Below, piece by piece: positions 40,969-51,200 of a stretch of 64,000 nucleotides of DNA. Position 1 is the first letter of the stretch; every line of letters starts with the position of its first letter. Position numbers and translations under genes: made by a program. Source of the stretch: Prunella strophiata (lineage: Eukaryota > Chordata > Aves > Passeriformes > Prunellidae). Below the pieces are notes generated by a model. That model ran no database searches and was not told where the DNA came from. It worked only from the letters and a program-made list of their open reading frames with translations. The stretch spans positions 23,346,385-23,410,384 of the forward strand of contig JAZBQD010000017.1 in assembly GCA_036583965.1 (NCBI GenBank), read 5' to 3'.

Positions 40969-43493
40969 ATGTGAGAATACATTTGTGTAGGGCATCTTGA
41001 TACATAGTAACTGGCAGAAACCAGAGCAGTGGAGACTTTGAGCATGTGAAAAGGATACAGAACAATCTGACTGTTCTTTGTGTAGCTGGGATAAGTACTG
41101 AACTGAAATTATAGCCAGATAGAAGCTGGTGGGGCTATAGAGAAATGCTTCTATCAAGGAAGCGTCATGAAGCCTTGGATTACAGCACAAAGGAAGGGGT
41201 AGAAGCTCTATTTCCAACAGTTACTAAAAACAGGTTAGGCAGACATCTCTGTAGCCTGGCATATGCAGAAATTATCATGATTTGAGGAAAGGAAATAGTC
41301 TGGATCTCTTTTTCTGTTTTGGATTGATCCAAAGAGATGATCAATAAAGCTAATTTTTCCTTCAGTTAAGTGACACCCTGTCTTGGAGATTTCTCAATGT
41401 CTCTTAGGAATTTCTGATCCTATGACATCCTGGAAATGCGGAAGCAGTTGTGGCTTATGAGGGCATCTTTCTTGGGGAGAAAAGGGCTGTGTGCAATGTC
41501 CATAGATGTGCAATGCTAATTGTGCATAAAAATATGAGCTTTGGAAAATCATTGAAGAGTTCTGGGAAAAGGAATGACTAAGACAGTGAGAAGTGAGGAG
41601 GACAGGAAAAGCTCATTCAGGGAAAAGGCAGTTGAATGCCACTACTACCAGTGGAATGACCAGTGTATCTTAGGACCATGATGCAGGCCAAGAACAGAAT
41701 TGTCCCTCAGCTGCTGTCTGTCACTATTACCCAGGTCTTCCAGTAGATCTTAAGAGCAGCCAGGGTTTCTGTTCTTAAACACTGCAGACATCTGTAATGT
41801 TTCTACCTGCGTGGAAGGACTTGAAAATGGGAATTTGAGAACATTGGTAATGTTCTGCTTAGCTGAAAAATTCAAATTATTCTGTGCTGAACTGGGACCC
41901 ACTCTTCTTAAGCCTCCCAGGCAGTCATCCTGACAAATTGATTCTCAGACTTGCTGAATTCCCTTTGAACAACTACAGCATTGACATGCTATGTTACAGT
42001 AACACAAAGATTTGTTCAGGAAAATCCTTTCTGCAGAAATCTATGTTAAGTTATGAACATAGGCTAGGATTTTCTAAAGTTTAACCTGGATTACTTTGAA
42101 AATTAAATTCTTTGTGGCTTTTCTGAGAACTGAGAGTTCCTTTTTTCTTATCCAGTCTCTTTAGAGGCTTTCAGTCATATATTACATCAAATAACTAACA
42201 TCACCAATATTTTCAGTTAATGACATAATCACTGTTACCTGTTAATTTTCTACCTGTATTTTCCTTGTAGAATTCTAGCTTATCATTGTTCTGTCTTCTC
42301 TTTAGAAAAAGAAAAATTGTATGTTGTTTTACATAATGAAAATTCTAGAATGTTGGTTTGTTTTTTTTTTTTTTTTTTTCCCACAATAGTTCATGTACTG
42401 GTCAATCATCTAAACAGAGAATAGTCTTATTTTTAAGCAAAAATGTTTCTTCTTCAAGTCTGTGACATATCCTAGGTGACAGTCTTCATACAACCTGGAG
42501 AAAGTATACAAGATACTTTTCATTTCAAGTTGTGATGTATTTTCTAACATTTTTGAAATAAACTAAATACTTAGGCTTGTTTAGTGACACAGATCAAATC
42601 CAAAGTGCAGCAACAGCAAGCCTTCCTATGATGTGTCATGAATTTAGAATGAACCTGAGGAATGCATCTATAAAAGCATTCATTTATTCAGTATTCCCAG
42701 TAACCTGAGAGGGCAGGGAACATTACCTGCCACCTTCACCAATTAATGCCACTTGCTTTTTTGAGGTTTCTCTGAGTTTCAGAGATATGTACAACACCGT
42801 GGGTAGTAATCAGAATAAGCAGTTTCTTTACTGTAATTTTACTGGCTGTAATTACCTTTTTTATCTGTTTTGCTTTCATACTGCCTCCCTGCTCTGTTCC
42901 TTTGTGTATGTATATAACTGCTACTTCTGGTGTAAGTAAACTGTCATCAAAGATCAATCACCTAACATTAGCCTTTCAGATCTTTGAAAACCAATATGTC
43001 ATCACTTCATTCTTGAAGGTATGATTACCATTTTTTTAGCTTGAGACCTCTTTCTTTGAAATTATCTCAAGCTTTCAATATTTGGAAAAATGTATTAAAG
43101 AAATGAAGAGGTACTACAAATGTAAGTAATGGTGTGTGTGCAAGGCTCAGGATCTTGCTTATTGCTCTCCAGCATTTCTTCAAACCCACACTTTATTACC
43201 TGTTAAAATGTCCCAGCAGATTGAGGGCACTCAGTACCTCTGAAGCTACTAAATTACTGTTCAACTTATTACAATGTTTAGTCTTTTAATTAAATTATCT
43301 GTAATTCTGGAGAAAATCAGGTGTTATTTTTTAAATCTGCTAATCCAGGCTCAGATGAGGTGTAAATCTCACTGAACTATATGAGTTTACATGTGTTACT
43401 TGAATAAGTGTTTGCAGCAAGAATGATGAGAAAAAAGCAAAGAATGGGAGGGAAAAAATACGGAATCTTTTTAAGGTAATGCATAATAATAGC

Positions 43494-43538
<45 letters not shown>

Positions 43539-44001
43539 AGCATTTGTAACCAGATCAGGCTTTTGATGCAGCTGTCTAGTTACTTTCATAAGCAGCAGAA
43601 AGCTTGGAAGACCAGCACCATGAGAAGAGAACAAGAAGCTCATGCTGAAAGGCCTCTTTTGGCACATGTAATTTTTTGCTTCAATGTGGATTTACAAGAT
43701 GAAAATCAACACCCTTTCTCTGTAGGGCTGCATTACACAGGTCAGCAAAACCCTTTCTCTACAGGCTGAAAATGCATAAACAAATTATTAGGGCAACCCG
43801 GTGAAGGTGTGATCATTTGTGCTGTGGTACTGTGACCACGTGCCAGAGCCCTGGGAATTTCTTGTGGCTGCGAAGTGCATCCTTCTGCTCTTGGGAAGGG
43901 GTAGAAGGCAACCATCTACTGCCTCTGAACTCCCTGGTGAGAATCTGAAATTGAACAGGTTCTGTGCTGCACTACTGCTCTGTATTCCATTTGTGACAGT
44001 T
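31641..44001. other. Non-coding stretch between CpG island and minisatellite
   Basis: AT-rich with long T tracts (32439-32482, 34733-34782, 40939-40964, 42361-42379), TTTA-type repeats near 39187-39211 and the ATC repeat. The region 39240-39670 is GC-richer and could be an unrecognised repeat. A 111-codon plus-strand frame at 32596-32931 has no recognised family. Confidence 0.6.
43495..43538 (+). repeat. (ATC)14 microsatellite
   Basis: Fourteen uninterrupted ATC units plus two bases. Reading frames rich in His or Met here are artefacts of the repeat. Confidence 0.97.
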
Positions 44002-44135
44002 GGTGCATCAAGAGAGGACTTTTCTTGCACCAGACCGTGCAATGTGGGTGCATCAAGAGGAGGCTTTCCTTAAACCAGACTGGGCGTAGTGGTGCATCCA
44101 GAGGCAGCTGTCCTTGAACCAGGACCGGACGCGGT
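44002..44135 (+). repeat. Three-unit minisatellite of about 45 bp
   Basis: Units start with GGTGCATC at 44002, 44047 and 44091. They share the pattern GGTGCATCAAGAGG, a CTTTCCTT-like middle and an ACCAGAC-like end. The third unit is more diverged. They sit in a GC-richer stretch (about 43800-44260) of unknown origin. Confidence 0.8.
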
Positions 44136-44548
44136 GGGAACCTGCCTGCCGCTGTGCTGCAAGGAAACCACTAGAGAGCAGCGTCAGAGTGCTCTGGCCA
44201 TACCCAGCAAACGCCGCGGGTAGGGGAAGCTGTGCTGGTCCCAGTAAGAAAGGCACTCGGACTACGTGTCATTTAAAATTATTTTGGAGCTTTCACTGTA
44301 AAATGAGAATAGCATGGATAATCTTACATCCCTGTAGATGCTAGGAACCTGGAGTGGTGTAGCATTGGGCAGGATGCCTACCTGTGCACAGGATGAACAT
44401 ACTCTGTATAAGTGGAGTTTTATGTGCTAAGAACTAATGCTTTAGCTACTGATTTCACAAATCACAGCACAGTCCTCATGAATCTGATAAATGGGGTCTA
44501 TGGAATGCCATAATTTTTAGATGTCAAATAAGCCCTGGTAGTGGCTTT

Positions 44549-44768
44549 TGAGTTTTTGTTTGGGGTTTTTTGGTTGGTTGTTTTTGTTTTTTGGGTTTGG
44601 GGGTTTTTGGGGATTATTTACCTTTTTTGTTTGTTTGTTTTCAGTTTTAGGAGGTTTGGTTTTTTGGGTTTTTTTTGGGGTTTTGGTGTTTTTTTGTTTT
44701 GACTTTTTAGGTTTATTTTTTATTATTATTTTGTTTGTTTGTCTGTTTGAGCTTTTTGTTTTGTTTTT
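44549..44768 (+). repeat. G/T-rich low-complexity tract
   Basis: About 220 nt composed almost only of T and G on the plus strand, with runs of three to five G near 44593-44612. The 74-residue Phe/Gly/Leu frame on it is an artefact. Similar shorter T/G tracts lie at 839-924, 30726-30789 and 45236-45297. Confidence 0.9.
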
Positions 44769-46859
44769 ATAACTCCACATCCTTGTCTTGCTCCCAAGAC
44801 AAGAACCATCTGGAAAATTTGAATGTCAGAATAAATAAATATTTTCAAGGATATCTGAAGCTTTCATCACACTAATTTTTGTTTTGACTTACTCCTGGAA
44901 ATTGCTATCCTAAAATACTTGAGAGAGCATAGGTGGCAACTTTTGTTCACCAGTATTGTATCCATTGTTATTAATTGCTCCAAATATTAAAAATTTGTAT
45001 GTAAGTTATATGTATGCATGTTTTTAAAAATATCTAAAGTTTTCTTGGTCATGAATTTTTGAAATATCTTTATTTTGCCTCTGTTTCTTTCATAGTAGAA
45101 ATTATTGTTGTGTTAATTGCTGAAATGGAAATAATGTAACTTAAGGGACTGTCTGAGTACAGTCAACATAATAGAAATACATCTGTAAGCATAAAGTGAT
45201 TTGATAATTAATTGCAATCAGTAGAAATTACCTGGTTTGTTTTTTTTTTTTTTTGTTTTTTTGGTTGTTTTTTTTTTTTTTTTTTTTTTTTTTTTTCTCA
45301 GATTAAGATATCCTTTGAAGAGAAGAAGCCAAAGAACTCAGTGTTATTGCACTGAGCAAGTCAAGCAGCAGTACATAGAATTCACTTAATCTATGCTAGA
45401 ATGGGTCTGGCTGTGATAATAAACTCATCTGTGGAGTGCTAAGATACTAATGCAAATTATGTAACTGCATATAAATTACAAACAGTAAAACAGGCAAATG
45501 TAAAGCAATTATTATTAAGATGAGTACTTCACTTTATTAAAATGTATTTCTGATTTCTTTTATATCCAGAGAGTTGTGAATAGAGCTGAAGAATATATTG
45601 CTCACTGAGCTATCAATCCTTTTTACAAAGGCTTGTATATTTATATTACACTGGTTTTCTTTTTAAAATTTCTAGTGTTTCTCCACTTCAGTGCAGAGAT
45701 GGTAATGTGCATCTCAGGTAGCTGAGATACATTGTTAAATCAGATAAAGTAGCTGGGATAGATTGTTAAATCAGACAATTCCCACTCATTCCTGTCTGTC
45801 CATCTTTAGTCCAAGATTCCCAAGTACATGTGGCCATTCTCCAGGAATTCTGAATGAGGTGATAAACAAGTAGCTGTAAATGTAATGTATGATATTTACA
45901 GTCCTTGAGAATCATGATATCAATGTCATCTGAATATTTGTCAGTCCAATTAAAGAAAACAGGATCAGTCTGGCAATCTTTTGGCTTCTGTAGTGTCTAA
46001 CAAGTTATAATCCTTAGCTTCCCTGCCAGCAAATTCCTTATCAAGCAAAGACATCCTAAAACACACCAGGCCAATAAAACCTCTCCAAGATGTTAATACA
46101 AGTGGGTTGTTTTAAGTAGATAAATGTACCAAAAAAAAAAAACAAAAAACCTAAAAGATTTCCACATAGTGAAACCTGTCATAGCACAGGAAGACCAAAC
46201 ACACATGAGGTTTAGCATCTCACAACAAACATAAAATTTCAACCTAAAACATATAGTTTATACAAATTGCTCTTTAATGAGTGGAGCCAAACACATTTTT
46301 AATTTATCACAGCTCTTTCAAGATTATCTGGGCACACATTGCAGTTTTTTTTCCTGCCATTTTGATGCAAGAAATAGTGAAGCCCAAGCAGTTTGACTAA
46401 GATTCTTAATATCAGATTTGGCTGAGGGACAGAATTCAAGAGACAACATAGAGAAATATTCTGGAGAGCTGAATCACAACTGAAGATTTGTATTGGCAGG
46501 GCTTCAGTGAACAAAGATATTCATGGACACATGAATATCTTTATTGTACCAGCGTAGCTACACAAAAGTCTGTTTCACCTGTGTATGTAGCAGCACACTT
46601 GGACAGAAGTTGTTGTACACCTTCAGGGACTGAAAAATTGAAGTCACAGTGTCTCCTACAGTTCAGGTTGGAAGGAAGCTCAGGAAGCTGGTCAGGCTGG
46701 TCAGCCTCATTCATCTTATGCTGGTAGCCTTTGCTTGCCTTGGTGTTTATACTGTTCTTCTTTGGGCTCAGCTATGTCTCTGTGTTTATGTCCACAGCAT
46801 CAATTCACCTGCCTGAGGGTCAGATGCTGCTCATATTTGACAAAGCACTGCAAGAAAAT
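44769..46859. other. Non-coding upstream flank of the receptor gene
   Basis: Contains a T-rich tract (45236-45297) and the period-31 duplication. No exon recognised. Confidence 0.6.
45718..45778 (+). repeat. Imperfect tandem duplication, period 31
   Basis: GTAGCTGAGATACATTGTT and GTAGCTGGGATAGATTGTT each precede AAATCAGA. Two copies, upstream of the receptor gene. Confidence 0.85.
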
Positions 46860-47157
46860 CCCCCCCATTGGTTTTCTAGTTTTAAGCAGTAAGGGGCACA
46901 AATTTCAGGAGGGTGGGGCTGCCCCTAAAATAAGTGGGGATTTTTCAAAGGGTTCCAGCAGAGGTGCAGAGGGGGCTTTCCACTCTGCACTGTGAAGTGG
47001 AAGAGGCAAGGAGGAGGCAGAACAGCTGCAGCAGCTGGAGTTGCCAGGATCAGCTTGCCTAGCAACCCCCTTCTTAGGCAAGGGTATCTAATTCAGAAGC
47101 AACAGCAACATCAGAAGCAGCCCTGACACTTGGTGAGCTGGGTGCACATTAGGGAGC
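46860..47157 (+). promoter_or_regulatory. Presumed proximal promoter and 5' UTR of the receptor gene
   Basis: This stretch is less AT-rich than its surroundings and carries an inverted CCAAT box (ATTGG near 46866), G-rich patches and the X-box-like sites. An in-frame stop lies at 47134. No TATA box is evident near a position that would fit. The transcription start cannot be placed from sequence alone, and an upstream non-coding exon is possible. Confidence 0.4.
47040..47066 (+). promoter_or_regulatory. RFX X-box-like sites upstream of the receptor gene start codon
   Basis: CTTGCCTAGCAAC at 47054-47066 fits the RFX X-box pattern (two inverted half sites with a 1-nt spacer) at all but the first base. 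A further half site GTTGCC lies at 47040-47045. They sit 92-118 nt before the start codon in a locally GC-richer stretch, a plausible core-promoter position. RFX factors drive genes in ciliated cells. The match is by eye and function is inference. Confidence 0.4.
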
Positions 47158-47211
47158 ATGGGAGCTGTCAAATCACCAGCTGTAGAGCTCCGAAGCCTCC
47201 TCAGTTTTTTG
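47158..47211 (+). CDS. Exon 1 (coding part): start codon and first half of signal peptide
   Basis: The ATG at 47158 has A at -3 and G at +4, a strong Kozak context, and an in-frame TGA lies upstream at 47134, so this is a credible start. The 18 codons end exactly at a GTAGGT donor (47212) in phase 0. They give a short N-region with a lysine and the beginning of a hydrophobic stretch (LLSFL) which exon 2 continues with VVLVEG, forming a typical signal peptide with possible cleavage after V-E-G24. An additional small phase-0 exon in intron 1 cannot be excluded, but the continuity of the signal peptide argues against it. Confidence 0.68.
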
Positions 47212-48181
47212 GTAGGTCTGTCTAGATCTGCTTACCAGAACTTATTCCTCTGAGCTGTGCATTCAGAAAGAAGTGTATATGGCTTATTACAGTGAAACAG
47301 CTGTTTATACTAGTTGATTTTTATTTTAGTAATGTAGAAACCAAGAATAATGGAAGATATATTGGAAAAATAAGTTGTACCATTCTATCTTATTCTATTC
47401 ACATTGTGTTGTGATAAGCAATTGCACAATACAGTAGATGATTATGCTTTAATAGTATATAGAAAAACAACAGCAGATTGTATGAGTCGAAACTATTATC
47501 TTTAACTAGAAATAGAATAAGCCCAGAGTGCATTATCATAGAGTATTCTGATCTGTAAATATATACCCTAAAGTGTATTTTTTAATACATGACTAATATA
47601 ATCTGTTATAATGTATTATATATACATATATAATGATATTTTATTACTATTACAATTCAATCTTTGTGCTATTATGATGCTTTATTCTATCCATAATAGG
47701 CTTATGCAATTCTCATTTTATGTGTCATTGTGTATATTAACATTTATATGGCTAAAATTTGTATTGTGTTATTAAAAGTATATAAAAAAATTACTCCTTC
47801 AAAGATTTTAGGTATAAAAGATTAAAAGAAATGGAGCAGTTTGGAGTGGGGGGAGTTCCATTCTAAAAGCAAACAAAAAAAACTTCTTTAAATAAACTGT
47901 CTCTCTGTGTATGGTCCTAGAACTGTCTGCTCTTTGTAAAGAACCATTTTGGGAGAGAAAGGTTAGTTAATTCCCCTAACTGCTTCATGTCAGTTTCTGG
48001 GCAAATCAAAATAACTTACTGGTTGTGTTTGTATGGAATTATATATATTTTTTTTAATTTTTCCTTCCAGAAGTTGGAGAGGTCAAAATATGCCAGCCTA
48101 TGTTTCTGCATTTTGTTTGAGTTCTCTGGAAGGATTATAAACTTAGGAGATGGAATCCATCTTTTCTCTCTTCTCATCTTG

Positions 48182-48246
<65 letters not shown>

Positions 48247-51200
48247 TGGCAGGTGGTATTAGTGGAAGGGTGGCATGATTTAGATAACAAAGACTATGAC
48301 TGTTGGCCCCTGGAAAAGCCAGATGAGTATAACATGCTGGACTGCGGAGGTGAGTTAGAAATGAACACTTGATATCTTACTTGGGGAATGGCTGAAACCC
48401 CAAAATTGAAGTATTCATAATAGCTTACTCATGATGGATGTTGCCCATGGTGAAATGCATCTAAATCAGTGACAACCTCTCTTCCTGGAAAAATAAGCGA
48501 AAGAAAACAACTAAAGATACTTCAGAATAATTATTTGTGCAGTACACCTTTGTTCCAACAGAAACGTAATAACAACAGCTGTATCCGTTTGCCCAGAGAG
48601 AAGCAGAAAACATTTTCTTTCTCATTAGAAAACCAAATGGAACTTAATCCAAACAAAGCATGGAGGCAGCACTGCATTGTAGCAAATCTGCTTGTTGAAA
48701 CTTTGCAGTGTCATTTCAGAAGTGCACTGTGCTTAATCAGTAAGCCAGTAAGCAAAATCACTGATTCTACATCATGCTTTTCCACCTTGCACAAAACTCT
48801 TGCATGAGTATCTAAAAAACCCTGAGACCTTTCCCCACTTACTCCTGCCAGTTTCCAAAATTATGAGATAACAACAAAAATGATGAGATGGCAACAACAA
48901 CAACAAAAAAAAAAGAATAATTTTTTATGTTGGTAATTTATTGAGATGAAAAACTAATTAAGGAGCAACTAATATGTGTAAAACTCAATTAAAGTATAAG
49001 AAAAGTATCTTATACTCTAGGGGTTATAAAGCAGTAGAACAGGTTTCTTGGAAAGGTTATGGCTTCTCCATTCTTGTAGATTTTTAAAACCTGACTAGAC
49101 AAATGCTAGAGAAACATCCTTGAAATTACTCTGCCTTGAGCAACACAGGCTTGGACCAAATGATTTCTGTGGGTGCCTTCCAAATTCAATTCTTCTGTCA
49201 TCTTGTGACTGTAACAAATAAATAACTGATGTAAAGGAACGCTTTGTTTATGTTGTAAAAGGTAGGACCAGAGACAGCCATTCAATAGTGCTTTTAGAAA
49301 AAAAACCAAAAGCACCTCAGAAGGTGGTTCTAATAAAACACTCCAGAAAATATACTGTTGTGTCACACTCTTAGCTCAGTGTTACAGTTAAACATTCTTA
49401 AATTAATTGTTTGAACAATGAAGTTCAGAGACTTTCTAGATAAATTCAACTAAGGCTTTTATCCCTGGATGAATTTACTATTGGTTTAACATTGAAGCAG
49501 CTATTTATCACTACAGATGCCTTGTTTAAAGATATTTTTACGAAGTACAAGGAAAACTAATGTGAGTAGGTTGCCTAATTAATGCATACCCATTACAATC
49601 AGTTTTAGAATGAACTTCAAGCTCTATCCTGCCTTTCTTTGTATGTTTTCTTTGCCATTTTCTGGGCATTGCTAGAAGCAAAGCAAAATATATGCTGTAG
49701 CCTCATTGCTGTAGAATTAACAAAAGATTTTCAAAGCTTTTATATGTGGGAGTAGCTGTCATTGAAAGAAGAGTTTGATTTATCTTTGTGAGACCTTTAT
49801 AAGGAAGTAGAAAATAATTTACCTGAAATTTGTGCTGACCTTTTGTCTTCATTTTCATATATTCTTTGAAGCTCAACTCTCTTACCTTTTAGTAGAAATC
49901 ACACTAGCATTTTTTCAAAATCTTTGTATTATAGTTTTTCACATAATATTAGCAATTAAAACAAGTTTTTACTGTTCAAGGGAGATTATCAAGGGAAATT
50001 GAGGTCATTTTACAAATTGCCTAGTTAAATCTGATAGTAAATTAGGGGGAAAATAGTGCTTTTGGTACAGTGCAAGCGAAGAAGGTACTTGTTAAAACAA
50101 GGATGAGTAACAAAAGAGGTCATAACCAAACAACAAGAACAAAAAAAATGAGATGTCTTGTAAGGCAGGTTTACCAGTTGTCTGCAGAAGGAATTTAATA
50201 CTTCCTAACAAACTGAGTTACACAGTTTCATTATGTATGTAATTTGATGTGGTGCAAATTAAAACCTTCGTCCAACAATAGACAAAAAGGTAGGTGAGTG
50301 CACTGGGAAGATTTTGATGGTGTTAAGTTAATGGATTTAATACTTCTCCCTTCATTCTCAGGCCCAGAGGACAAGAGATATGATGGGGGTAAATCATCTT
50401 TCCCAGTTAAAATTGTGAAAATAGAAAATGATGGATGTCTGATAGCACTCCTTCCACTGTCCTCTGTTCTAGATGCCATATGTTTCCATGACATGATAAT
50501 GCATTCTTAAATAAGTAATTATTAGTATATATAATTTATGTTTCCTGAGTTTAAGGGTTTTGACTGAATTTTGTGTGTGGTAGAGTTATCTGTTCTCTTC
50601 CATAATAAGGTGTGTCTCAGTGAAAGCAGCTGAGAATTAAGATCAATATTGCCTGATCCAAAGAGAAAAGCGAAAATACCAGAACAAACAATGCTATATA
50701 CTGGAAGCAAAGTTAGTTTACACAAGATGAGCAGATTTTTTGTTGCATTTCTCCAACTGCTTGGTCTGTGTGTCAGAACTCTTCAATTAATGTGCATTTG
50801 TATTTACCAATACAGCCACTAAAATACATGATTCTTTTTGGCTCATAAAAAGTAATTGAAGGGTTACTCAGAGGGTTGTGAAGCAATGCCCCAACTCTGA
50901 AAATGTTCAAGGCCAGGTTTGATGGGGCTTTGAGCAACCTGGTCTACTGGAAGGTGTCCCATGGCAGGGGAGGAAGAACTAGATGATCTTTAATGTGCCT
51001 TCCAACCCAAACCACTCTGTGATCCTATGAATAGATGAAAATCACTACAGAGAAAGTTTTATATTTGTATGTATCTGTTAATTAAAAAAGTCTAGAAATA
51101 TTCTGACCCATGATTGCCCTGTTCCTAGGACTGGAGATGACATGGGTGCAAAGGCCTCCAGAAAAGGCTGTGAGTGGGGAATCCTTCAACGTGACCTATG

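Noticed and set aside
43377..43769. His-repeat and Met-repeat proteins
   Set aside because: They are translations of the ATC microsatellite.
44563..44612. Possible G-quadruplex
   Set aside because: Only three close runs of three or more G; the fourth lies about 26 nt away, so the canonical pattern is not met.
44517..44780. Lys/Pro/Asn-rich and Phe/Gly-rich frames
   Set aside because: Translations of the G/T-rich low-complexity tract.
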